In this document: one piece after another, positions 16,638 to 23,235 of the stretch
How the letters are laid out: each line of letters opens with the position of its first letter
How positions within the stretch are numbered: the stretch's first letter is position 1
Source: Anaerolineaceae bacterium UBA4799
Lineage (GTDB): Bacteria > Chloroflexota > Anaerolineae > Anaerolineales > Anaerolineaceae
Direction of reading: 5' to 3'
Length of the DNA: 26,299 bases
NCBI GenBank assembly: GCA_002402725.1
Contig: DHGL01000030.1
Coordinates: 5,370 to 31,668 of the forward strand
Position numbers and translations under genes: made by a program
Notes under the pieces: model-generated
Databases searched by the model: none
The model's input: the letters and a program-made list of their open reading frames with translations, nothing else
What the model was told of the DNA's origin: nothing

Positions 16638-17708
16638 TCAGAATTGCTCCAAAAATCTCAGGTCGTTTTCCCAGAAGTAGCGGATGTCATTGATGCCGTA
16701 GCGCAGCATGGCGATGCGCTGCACGCCGAACCCGAAGGCAAAACCAGTGTAGCGCGCGGGGTCGTAACCGCCGTTGGCCAGCACCACCGGGTGCACCATA
16801 CCGCTGCCGCCGATTTCCAGCCAGCCGCCGCCGCACACCCCGCAACCCGCTCCGTGGCATTGGAAGCATTGGATGTCAAATTCAGCGGATGGCTCGGTGA
16901 AGGGGAAGTAGGAAGCGCGGAAGCGTGTGCGCGCGGAGGGGCCAAAGAGCCGGCGTGCCATATCGGTTAAGGTGCCCTTCAGGTCGCTAAAGGTGATGCC
17001 CTCTCCAACTGCCAACCCCTCCAATTGGTCAAACTGCGTCTCGTGGCGCACGTCCACCTGCTCATACCTGAAGACCATCCCCGGCACGATGACGCGCACC
17101 GGCTGGGGATCAGCCGGGTTGAGCGCTGAGATCTCGCGCATGGCACGAATCTGGCCCGGTGATGTGTGCGTGCGCAGCACCAGGGGGTTATCACCCCGGT
17201 TGGCGACATCCAAAAAGTAAGTATCCTGCATGTCACGCGCCGGGTGCCCCACCGGGAAGTTGAGCAGCTGGAAATTGTACTCATCGGTTTCAACCTCGCG
17301 CGATTGGAAAATCTGGAAGCCCATGTCACCGAAAATCCGCAGCAGTTCGCGCAGGATCTGCGTATCCGGGTGCAGGCGGCCGCGGTTGCGTGGTCTGCCC
17401 GGCAGGGTCACATCCAACGCCTGGGTGCTGAGGGTCTGTGCCAATGTGGAGTCTTTGAGAGCCTGGGCGCGGTCGTTGTAGGCGCTTTCTAGCGTAACTT
17501 TTATACGGTTGGCGCCCTGTCCCACCAGCGGGCGTTCATCCGGCGGCAGGGTTCCCAGGCTGGAAAACGCTTTCACCACTACGGCGTTCTTACCAAGGTA
17601 AGTATTACGCCAGGCAAGTAAGGCTTCCTCGTTGGTCACACGAGCCAGTTCGCCAATGGCTGCCTTGCTGAGTGCTTCCAGTTCTTCCAATATTTTAGCT
17701 GCGCTCAT
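16638..17708 (-). CDS. pheS: Phenylalanyl-tRNA synthetase alpha subunit
   Basis: PheS is the catalytic class II subunit that activates phenylalanine and joins it to tRNA-Phe. The 356 residues have an N-terminal coiled-coil arm (about 1-90) for tRNA binding, then the linker GRPRNRGRLHP. The catalytic domain contains motif 2 (VFRYEQVDVRHETQFDQLEG), a Cys-rich insertion (CFQCHGAGCGVCGGGW) common in bacterial PheS, and motif 3 (GFAFGFGVQRIAML). GGAG lies 7 bases before the ATG. It is the first gene after the T-box leader, and with pheT forms an operon regulated by tRNA-Phe charging. Confidence 0.97.
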   Translation of the reverse strand: MSAAKILEELEALSKAAIGELARVTNEEALLAWRNTYLGKNAVVVKAFSSLGTLPPDERPLVGQGANRIKVTLESAYNDRAQALKDSTLAQTLSTQALDVTLPGRPRNRGRLHPDTQILRELLRIFGDMGFQIFQSREVETDEYNFQLLNFPVGHPARDMQDTYFLDVANRGDNPLVLRTHTSPGQIRAMREISALNPADPQPVRVIVPGMVFRYEQVDVRHETQFDQLEGLAVGEGITFSDLKGTLTDMARRLFGPSARTRFRASYFPFTEPSAEFDIQCFQCHGAGCGVCGGGWLEIGGSGMVHPVVLANGGYDPARYTGFAFGFGVQRIAMLRYGINDIRYFWENDLRFLEQF

Positions 17709-17726
17709 GTTTCACTCCTGCTGCTT

Positions 17727-18045
17727 AAAACTGTAGCCCGTCCTTGAGGGACGGGAGAAATTGCCCGCGGTACCACCCACATTGGTCACATTTGTGACCC
17801 GCTTGGTCCGACATTATTTTTATCGGCTGACCAGGTAACGCCGGTCTGGGCGGCTCAGACTATAACCAAACCACTTGCGCTGTGGTGAGGCTACCCCGGT
17901 TGTGTGGGGCACCGGTCTAACCCGGCTTCACCTGAACGGCTCGGGAGGGAACTTCAGCCGGTTCTTGCCGGGCGAGAATTTCAGTCACTGTTCCCGCGTC
18001 CCTGTCGGGTTTCCCCGGTCTACTTTCCTCCGTCATTGCCTGTTG
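17727..18045 (-). ncRNA. T-box leader of pheST (tRNA-Phe-sensing riboswitch)
   Basis: The minus-strand leader has the T-box core GGGTGGTACCGCGG (17778-17765), complementary to the free acceptor end of tRNA. GCGGG and GGG on either side of the TGGTACC bulge can pair with CCCGT and CCC downstream, forming the antiterminator. The competing hairpin is CCCGTCC/GGACGGG (17743-17737 and 17755-17749). Stem III is GGTCACA/TGTGACC at 17784-17799. The Stem I AGTA motif lies at 18024-18021. GGAG/CTCC pairing at the base of Stem I places a TTC, the likely Phe specifier codon, at 17951-17949. The T-run after the terminator is short and offset (TTTT at 17730-17727). The exact fold between these landmarks was not computed. 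Confidence 0.93.
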
Positions 18046-18051
18046 AGCGGT

Positions 18052-18080
18052 ATTATAGCGGAGAGGGAGAAAATGGGCAA
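18052..18080 (-). promoter_or_regulatory. Sigma-70-type promoter of the pheST T-box operon
   Basis: On the minus strand TTGCCC (18080-18075) is followed by a 17-base spacer and a perfect TATAAT (18057-18052). Transcription should start near 18045, just ahead of the T-box Stem I, giving a leader of about 337 bases. Confidence 0.82.
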
Positions 18081-18598
18081 GAGAATTTAGTCCTCCGTGA
18101 TGTCCGCATCTTTTTGAAGTATTGTGCGTGGAAGGCAGCACACTGTTCATCCCGCCACCGCTTACGCGCGGCGCCTCGATGAATCATAAACGGCTCACGG
18201 GCGTCCGGTGGGCTGCCTTCCAGGCGTTCGCGATGGCGTAAATTCGCCAAAAGGCTGGTACTGTTGAACAGGAAAAGCGCCTCCAGTTAACCGCAGCGGT
18301 GGGCATGTAAAAATGATATTGTGGAGCAGACTACCTGATAAGACGATAGTGCGAGCAGGAAAAAACATCGAGGTTCCCCACTTCCTTGGGGTAATCGGGT
18401 CAATGTTTTGCATTTATTGCTGCCGCTATGATAATGGTGCGCGCGTTGAGCGATGAACAGACAGCGCGGTGTTTTGTATTGACCAGGGAGAAGTTTATCG
18501 CTTTCATCAATGGTATTGAGTGATGAGGCTCCCGGAGAACCCAGGATCGCCTGGCGGCTCGATATTGAACTGCTCGGTCGCCAGGCTGAACGCAGGAC
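18081..18598. other. Gene-free stretch of about 520 bases between pheST and pyrH
   Basis: I recognise no gene here on either strand; the open frames are short and resemble no family that I know. It contains an 11-bp perfect inverted repeat, TGGAAGGCAGC (18129-18139) and GCTGCCTTCCA (18212-18222). It also holds CCTGGCG/CGCCAGG (18550-18556 and 18579-18585). A minus-strand hairpin followed by T6 lies at 18360-18406. It could be decayed coding sequence, or RNA elements. Confidence 0.5.
18360..18406 (-). terminator. Possible second terminator downstream of pyrH
   Basis: On the minus strand ACAT, CGA and CCCCA pair in nested order with TGGGG, TCG and ATGT, with small unpaired bulges between the helices. 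The structure is followed by TTTTTT (18365-18360). It lies about 190 bases beyond the better terminator at 18599-18631, so its role is unclear. Confidence 0.4.
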
Positions 18599-18631
18599 AA
18601 AAAAAGACCCGGGTTTCTACGGTGCCGGGTC
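18599..18631 (-). terminator. Rho-independent terminator of pyrH
   Basis: GACCCGG (18606-18612) and CCGGGTC (18625-18631) form a 7-bp GC-rich stem. On the minus strand it is followed by TTTTTTT (18605-18599). It lies 22 bases after the pyrH stop codon. Confidence 0.85.
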
Positions 18632-18653
18632 CTGACAAGTGAGACCAGGCTAA

Positions 18654-19367
18654 TTAATGAACGATCGTTCCGACCTTCTCGCCGAAGAGGGCTTTTTTTA
18701 GTGCGTCCACGTCCCACAGGTTGAGCACGTGGATGGGCAACTTGTTTTCCATGCACATGGTGACGGCGGTGGAGTCCATCACTCCCAAGCGCAGTTTGAT
18801 GGCGTCCAGGTAAGAAAGTTCGTCGAATTTCACCGCTGCGGGGTTGATCTTGGGGTCAGAATCGTAAACGCCATCCACCTTGGTGGCTTTGATCAGCACA
18901 TCAGCTTCAATCTCCATGGCGCGCAGCGCGGCGGCGGTATCGGTTGAAAAATACGGGTTGCCCGTGCCCCCGCCGAAAATGACCACGCGACCCTTTTCAA
19001 GGTGGCGGATGGCGCGGCGCCGGATGTAAGGTTCGGCCACGGTGCGCATTTCGATGGCAGTCATCACGCGCGTTACCACGTCCTGGTGCTCCAGTGCGTC
19101 CATCAACACCAGGGCGTTCATCACAGTACCCAGCATGCCCATATAGTCGGCGGTGGCCTGGTCCATGCCCATCTCCATCCCCACCTTACCGCGCCACAGG
19201 TTGCCGGCGCCGATGACGAGCGCAATGTCCACACCGAGTTCACGCACTTCTTTCAAGCGCCGTGCGATATCCTTCGCCTGGCTGGCATCGATACCGCTAC
19301 CGGAGGGTCCCGCCAGGGATTCACCGCCAATCTTTAAGAGAATCCTGTGATACCTGAGTTGCTGCAT
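18654..19367 (-). CDS. pyrH: Uridylate kinase (UMP kinase)
   Basis: PyrH phosphorylates UMP to UDP with ATP in pyrimidine nucleotide synthesis. It is a hexameric member of the amino-acid kinase fold, usually inhibited by UTP and activated by GTP. The 237 residues are full length. [13 protein letters not shown] is the N-terminal phosphate-binding segment. [44 protein letters not shown] and VDGVYDSDP are the family's signature motifs. AAGGAGG precedes the ATG. It follows tsf after a 53-base gap containing a terminator, so it may rely on readthrough or on a promoter that I cannot see. The frr gene that often follows pyrH is missing here. Confidence 0.97.
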   Translation of the reverse strand: MQQLRYHRILLKIGGESLAGPSGSGIDASQAKDIARRLKEVRELGVDIALVIGAGNLWRGKVGMEMGMDQATADYMGMLGTVMNALVLMDALEHQDVVTRVMTAIEMRTVAEPYIRRRAIRHLEKGRVVIFGGGTGNPYFSTDTAAALRAMEIEADVLIKATKVDGVYDSDPKINPAAVKFDELSYLDAIKLRLGVMDSTAVTMCMENKLPIHVLNLWDVDALKKALFGEKVGTIVH

Positions 19368-19386
19368 ATTGCCTCCTTGTGGTTAT

Positions 19387-19412
19387 AAAAAAGACCAACC
19401 CGAAGGCTGGTC
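19387..19412 (-). terminator. Terminator or attenuator between tsf and pyrH
   Basis: On the minus strand GACCAGCC (19412-19405), a TTCG tetraloop and GGTTGGTC (19400-19393) form an 8-bp stem with one G-T pair, followed by TTTTTT (19392-19387). It looks fully functional. It sits only 20 bases before the pyrH start codon. Confidence 0.82.
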
Positions 19413-19420
19413 TTTGAAGG

Positions 19421-20038
19421 TCACGATTCGGTCTCTTCAGCTGTCGTTTCACCGAGCGCCCAGCGGGCGAAGCGGCGGACGACGATATTCTCTCCAAGAG
19501 CCGCAACATTCTGGTTGATCAGCTCCTGCACAGTGATGCTCTCATCGCGGATATATGGCTGCAGCATCAGCACAAACTCGTTCTTGTATTTTTTTATGGC
19601 GCCTTCGATGATGCGCGGGAGGATGGCATCAGGTTTGCCTTCTTCTTTGGCTTTGGTAGTAGCGATCCTGGTTTCGCGTTCAATCACTGATTCCGGGATG
19701 TCGGTTTCCAACACGAACTCGGGGGAGGTCGCCGCAATTTGCAGCGCCAGTTCATGCGCCAGGGTACGGAAAGCTTCAGAGCGTCCCACAAAATCGGTTT
19801 CGCAGTTCACTTCAACCATCACACCCACGCGGCCATCACCGTGGTTGTAGAGTTCCAAAATGCCTTCAGAGGCGGCGCGGGAAGCGCGTTTGGTGGCGGT
19901 CGCCAGACCTTTTTCGCGCAGAAAATCCAACGCGGCGTTCATCTCGCCTTTGGATTGTTCCAGCGCTTTACGGCAGTCGAGGATGCCGGCACCGGTGCTC
20001 TCGCGCAGTGACTTGATCATTTCAGTGGTGATTTCCAT
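19421..20038 (-). CDS. tsf: Elongation factor Ts
   Basis: EF-Ts exchanges GDP for GTP on EF-Tu during translation. The 205 residues make a short-type EF-Ts, like the Thermus protein, with one core domain rather than the two subdomains of the longer E. coli form. The N-terminal UBA-like domain has MIKSLRESTGAGILDCRKALEQSKGEMNAALDFLREKG. The core has VNCETDFVGR, where TDFV is the EF-Tu-contacting signature. It lies 52 bases after rpsB, as in most bacteria, and a strong terminator follows immediately. GAAGGAAT before the ATG is a plausible ribosome-binding site. Confidence 0.96.
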   Translation of the reverse strand: MEITTEMIKSLRESTGAGILDCRKALEQSKGEMNAALDFLREKGLATATKRASRAASEGILELYNHGDGRVGVMVEVNCETDFVGRSEAFRTLAHELALQIAATSPEFVLETDIPESVIERETRIATTKAKEEGKPDAILPRIIEGAIKKYKNEFVLMLQPYIRDESITVQELINQNVAALGENIVVRRFARWALGETTAEETES

Positions 20039-20090
20039 TTTACAGATTCCTTCTTCTCCAGGTGGTCACCGGCCAGAGACCGATGTTAAT

Positions 20091-21308
20091 CTAATCTTCG
20101 TCGTCGGCCTTTTCGACGATTTCTTCTACTTTGTCTTTGACGTCATCCACCACATCTTCCACTTTGTCTTTGACGTCATCTACCACATCTTCCACTTTGT
20201 CTTTGATGTCATCGACAATGTCTTCAGCCACGTCTTCGATGTTTTTAATGATGCCTTTGGCTGACCTGGCGTGTTTGCCTTTGCCTGCGGTCTTTTCTTC
20301 CTCATCTGTTACAACCGCTTCACCATTGTCGGCTTTCTTCACGGACTTGGCTTTGACGGCAACAGTCTTGTCAACTTCCTCTTCGATGACATCCAGGGTT
20401 TCTTCTGTGATGACCGATTTAACCGCATCGGGTATCAAACTGGAATCCTCGTTAACATCCATCGCCGCGTCTGCTTTAGGTCCAATTTTTGCCAGCGTGG
20501 ACGCTCCGAGCAGCTCAGCGTCTTCAAGTTCAACCTCTTCTTCAAAGCGCGGGCGAGCGCCAGCGGCTACACGAGCGGCCGGGGTTTCAAGCACCTGGGT
20601 CTCGCCGCGTTCTTCTTTCTCAACCATTGACTTGCCTTCGATAACCGCGTCAGCAATCTTACCCACCAGCAGTTTAATGGCGCGGATGGCGTCGTCGTTG
20701 GAGGGGATGACATAATCCACCTGGCGCGGGTCGCAGTTAGTGTCTACCAGCGCGATCACCGGGATGCCCTTGAGATTGGCTTCATGCACGGCGGTGTGTT
20801 CGCGCATCACATCCACAATAAACAACAGGTCCGGGACGCGCTTCATTTCGCGTACGCCAGAGAGGCGGGTCTGTAGTCTTTTGATCTCACGTTCGATGAG
20901 CAGGCCTTCCTTTTTGGTCAGGCGGTGGATTTCGCCTGAATCGCGCATGTGCTCGAGTTTTTCCAGTTCCTGGATACGGTTAAACATGGTTGTCCAGTTG
21001 GTGAGCATGCCGCCGAGCCAGCGCTCGGTTACATAAGGCATACCGCAGCGAACAGCTTCTTCGGAGATGGTTTCTTGCGCCTGGCGTTTGGTGCCGACGA
21101 ACATAATGAAACCACCCTGGGCGACGGTGTCGCGAACCAGGTTGTAGGCTGTGGTGAGAAGCTTTACAGTCTGCTGCAGATCGATGATATGGATGCCGTT
21201 GCGCTCAGTGAAAATGTACGGGCGCATTAACGGATTCCACTTATTTGTGCGGTGACCGAAATGGACGCCGCTTTCCAATAGGGATTTCATGGAAATGATG
21301 GAACTCAT
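20091..21308 (-). CDS. rpsB: Ribosomal protein S2 with a long acidic C-terminal extension
   Basis: S2 is a small-subunit ribosomal protein needed for binding S1 or for translation initiation. Residues 1 to about 228 are a normal S2 core, with [37 protein letters not shown] and [14 protein letters not shown]. The total of 405 residues far exceeds the usual 230-260, because an acidic, low-complexity tail of about 175 residues is added. Its end contains three 11-residue units: [11 protein letters not shown] (366-376), [11 protein letters not shown] (377-387) and [11 protein letters not shown] (388-398). The repeat is also visible in the DNA with a 33-bp period. No frameshift separates core and tail. 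AAAGGAG precedes the ATG. The gene heads the rpsB-tsf group and has a structured leader. Confidence 0.95.
   Translation of the reverse strand: MSSIISMKSLLESGVHFGHRTNKWNPLMRPYIFTERNGIHIIDLQQTVKLLTTAYNLVRDTVAQGGFIMFVGTKRQAQETISEEAVRCGMPYVTERWLGGMLTNWTTMFNRIQELEKLEHMRDSGEIHRLTKKEGLLIEREIKRLQTRLSGVREMKRVPDLLFIVDVMREHTAVHEANLKGIPVIALVDTNCDPRQVDYVIPSNDDAIRAIKLLVGKIADAVIEGKSMVEKEERGETQVLETPAARVAAGARPRFEEEVELEDAELLGASTLAKIGPKADAAMDVNEDSSLIPDAVKSVITEETLDVIEEEVDKTVAVKAKSVKKADNGEAVVTDEEEKTAGKGKHARSAKGIIKNIEDVAEDIVDDIKDKVEDVVDDVKDKVEDVVDDVKDKVEEIVEKADDED
20122..20221 (-). repeat. 33-bp tandem repeats within rpsB
   Basis: Three in-frame copies of a 33-bp unit encode the 11-residue repeat described for S2. 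On the plus strand the shared core is GTCTTTGACGTCATC followed by CACATCTTCCACTTT. The copies are almost identical at the DNA level, pointing to recent duplication. The upstream copy begins to diverge (GTCTTTGATGTCATC). Confidence 0.85.
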
Positions 21309-21425
21309 GGGGTGTTACTCCTTTGCGTTTGCCTGGCGCCTTCTTTAGCCTTTCCCTCACTGCTTGTGGCAGCACGCAGGAAAGATCGGAAAGCGTGTGA
21401 GATAGTCTGCGGTTTTCACCACAGC
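21309..21425 (-). ncRNA. Structured rpsB leader, candidate S2 autoregulatory element
   Basis: The predicted transcript begins with a 7-bp hairpin capped by a GAAA tetraloop (CTGTGGT and ACCGCAG, 21424-21407). A three-way junction with no unpaired bases at its centre follows. The closing helix is CTCA/TGAG (21356-21359 with 21398-21401), and the branches are CTGC/GCAG (21360-21363 with 21369-21372) and CACGC/GCGTG (21373-21377 with 21393-21397). The ribosome-binding site lies about 40 bases further on. Autogenous leaders of ribosomal protein operons are well known. That this one binds S2 is inference. Confidence 0.55.
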
Positions 21426-21431
21426 CGACAA

Positions 21432-21440
21432 ATTATACCA
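21432..21440 (-). promoter_or_regulatory. Extended -10 promoter of the rpsB-tsf operon
   Basis: On the minus strand TGGTATAAT (21440-21432) combines a perfect TATAAT with the TGn extension. The -35 region is poor (ATTTTT-like). The start should be near 21425, exactly at the first hairpin of the leader. Confidence 0.72.
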
Positions 21441-21815
21441 TAGATATCCGCCTGAAAAATTCACTATATATACACTATATATTGACGTAACGCCTCAAAA
21501 GAAAATGTTACTTTAGTAGAAATGTTGCCTCAAATACAAATGTTACCGAATGATTTTCCATAAAGCGTTTGTGTTCTCGTAATTGAAAACCCACCAAAAA
21601 AGTTATGCCTTTTCCCCTGCTGGAGCAGGTGCTGCCGGTCACCTACGGTAAAAAGACCATTTAATCTTCATTCTTTTTTTACGCTCTGACCCTTGAAAAG
21701 GTTACAAAGAACCTTTTCAAGGGTTTTTTCGGGTTTGATCCAGGATTTTTACGGCAAGTTATAGACATGTCAAGGCAAAAAGGAAATGTCCTATGTCAAG
21801 TTATTGACACATTAT
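21440..21815. other. AT-rich, repeat-rich gene-free region, possible insertion-sequence scar
   Basis: No gene is recognisable between the rpsB promoter and surE. Three related motifs, AAATGTTAC, AAATGTTGCC and AAATGTTACC, start at 21503, 21520 and 21538 and resemble repeated transposase-binding subsites at an insertion-sequence end. Further on, CAAGTTATAGACA (21755-21767) is repeated as CAAGTTATTGACA (21797-21809). A strong plus-strand terminator at 21690-21729 has no visible gene upstream. No transposase reading frame is left. Confidence 0.5.
21690..21729 (+). terminator. Strong plus-strand rho-independent terminator without an assigned gene
   Basis: CCCTTGAAAAGGTT (21690-21703) and AACCTTTTCAAGGG (21710-21723) form a perfect 14-bp stem with a 6-base loop, followed by TTTTTT (21724-21729). 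The nearest upstream genes are on the other strand. It must therefore serve an unseen RNA, antisense transcripts, or a lost gene. Confidence 0.85.
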
Positions 21816-21831
21816 TATATTGCCGGGAATG

Positions 21832-21837
21832 TATAAT
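21832..21837 (+). promoter_or_regulatory. Likely -10 box of the surE promoter
   Basis: A perfect TATAAT lies 33 bases before the surE ATG. The nearest good -35 box, TTGACA at 21804-21809, is 22 bases away, longer than the usual 16-18, so the -35 assignment is doubtful. Confidence 0.45.
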
Positions 21838-21870
21838 TCAATCATTCTATTGTCAATTAGGAAACCCATA

Positions 21871-22662
21871 ATGCATATACTGGTGACAAACGATGATGGT
21901 ATTCAGGCTCCGGGTCTACTGGCGTTGGTGCAAGAAATGCGCTTGCTGGGTGAAGTGTCGGTACTCGCGCCTGACCATAACTGGTCAGCTTCTGGGCACG
22001 TGAAGACGCTGCACCGTCCGTTGCGCGCCAGACCCGTGCTGCTGGCCGACGGCAGCGAGGCGCTCAGCAGCGACGGCGCGCCCTCAGATTGCGTAGCCCT
22101 GGCGCTGATGGGGGTGATTGAGAAACCGGTCGATGTGGTGGTTTCAGGCATCAACCCTAATGCCAATATTGGTCATGATGTGACCTACTCAGGTACCGTG
22201 ACCGCGGCCATGGAAGCCGCAATCGGCGGCGTACACGGTGTGGCGGTGTCTTTAGACGCTCCTGAGTACGCCAAAGGCGCGCTGGATTACACAGCGGCGG
22301 CTCGCGTTGCCCGCATTGTGGTTGCCCGCTTGCTGCAAAACACATTACCGACGAACGTGCTGTTGAATGTTAATATTCCCTACCTTAAGTACGCTGAAAT
22401 AAAGGGTTTGCGCATTTCGCGCCAGGGACTGCGCATTTACCGCGATGCGCTGGTACGGCGCGAGGACCCGCGCGGAAAGCCTTATTATTGGATTGGCGGT
22501 GAAGCACCCACTGGCGTTCCGGATGAAGGGACGGATTTTGGCGACCTGCAAGCTGGTTACGTCTCCATCACCCCCATCCAATTGGACCTTACCGCTCATG
22601 AGCAGCTGGCTCATCTGCGCTCCTGGGGCTGGTCATCTGATGAAATACTAAAATTTGTCTGA
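21871..22662 (+). CDS. surE: 5'-nucleotidase SurE
   Basis: SurE is a metal-dependent phosphatase that removes phosphate from nucleoside 5'- and 3'-monophosphates and can act on short polyphosphate; it is linked to stationary-phase and stress survival. The 263-residue length is normal. LVTNDDGIQAPG near the N-terminus holds the metal-binding Asp pair. DHNWSASGH, SSDGAPSDCVALAL and VSGINPNANIGHDVTYSGTVTAAMEA are the other family motifs. I chose ATG 21871 over an upstream start at 21820 because MHILVTNDDG is the standard beginning and AGGAAA lies just upstream. It is followed on the same strand by a CBS-domain gene with its own likely promoter. Confidence 0.96.
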   Translation: MHILVTNDDGIQAPGLLALVQEMRLLGEVSVLAPDHNWSASGHVKTLHRPLRARPVLLADGSEALSSDGAPSDCVALALMGVIEKPVDVVVSGINPNANIGHDVTYSGTVTAAMEAAIGGVHGVAVSLDAPEYAKGALDYTAAARVARIVVARLLQNTLPTNVLLNVNIPYLKYAEIKGLRISRQGLRIYRDALVRREDPRGKPYYWIGGEAPTGVPDEGTDFGDLQAGYVSITPIQLDLTAHEQLAHLRSWGWSSDEILKFV

Positions 22663-22672
22663 CAATGGGCAT

Positions 22673-22701
22673 TTGACTTTATTCGCGGGATATACTACAT
22701 T
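22673..22701 (+). promoter_or_regulatory. Possible promoter of the CBS-domain gene
   Basis: TTGACT (22673-22678), a 17-base spacer and TACATT (22696-22701) predict a start near 22708, leaving a leader of about 55 bases. The -10 box is imperfect. Confidence 0.5.
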
Positions 22702-22763
22702 TACGTCAGGTGGTTCGCAACTTCATTTCATATCGGCGCAAGGAATTGCGCGAGGAGAGAGGA

Positions 22764-23186
22764 ATGAACAAAACAACTGTCAAGGACTGGATGAAGAACC
22801 TGGTGGTGTTTGTAGATCCGGATACCACGGTGTTTGAAGGGTTGCATATCATGCGCCATCGTTTTGCCACCAGCCTGATAGTAGAAAAAACTGCTGATAA
22901 CCCCGAGTATGGTATTGTCACCTCCATCAATATCTGCGATAAGATCATCGCCCAGGGCAATGATCCCACCAAGACGAAGGTAAGGGATATCATGGCTTCG
23001 CCGGTGTTCACCGTACAATCTTCGATGATGATCACTGAATGCGCGGCAATGATGAAGGAAAAACGCATTCATCATCTTCCAGTCGCGGATGAGAATGGGC
23101 AGATTATCGGCATGATCACCGCCATGGATCTGTTGTTGATGGCGGAGGCCATGGGTACGAACTTCAAAGACCGCAGCCTCACCTGA
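22764..23186 (+). CDS. Twin CBS-domain protein
   Basis: This 140-residue cytoplasmic protein consists of two CBS domains (about residues 8-65 and 75-133), forming one Bateman module. WMKNLVVFVDPDTTVFEGLHIM starts the first domain. VRDIMASPVFTVQSSMMITECAAMM and RIHHLPVADENGQIIGMITAMDLL form the second. Such modules bind adenosyl ligands (AMP, ATP, SAM) and often regulate partner enzymes or channels; no effector domain is fused here, so the partner is unknown. The start at 22764 is supported by GAGGAGAGAGG directly upstream. A start at 22710 would add 18 residues that do not belong to the domain. Confidence 0.9.
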   Translation: MNKTTVKDWMKNLVVFVDPDTTVFEGLHIMRHRFATSLIVEKTADNPEYGIVTSINICDKIIAQGNDPTKTKVRDIMASPVFTVQSSMMITECAAMMKEKRIHHLPVADENGQIIGMITAMDLLLMAEAMGTNFKDRSLT

Positions 23187-23191
23187 GTATT

Positions 23192-23226
23192 TTGACAAAA
23201 TAACCTTCCGGCGCATCGGTTATAAT
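23192..23226 (+). promoter_or_regulatory. -10 box (and distant -35) of the CAP-LysM gene
   Basis: A perfect TATAAT (23221-23226) ends 9 bases before the ATG at 23236, so the mRNA should start about 2-3 bases before the start codon. No Shine-Dalgarno sequence exists. TTGACA at 23192-23197 is a perfect -35 box but 23 bases away, so either spacing is unusual or the -10 works with a weaker -35. Confidence 0.55.
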
Positions 23227-23235
23227 AACTCGTTA

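Noticed and set aside
18081..18600. Decayed frr gene after pyrH
   Set aside because: None of the reading frames that I checked gives a stretch resembling ribosome recycling factor.
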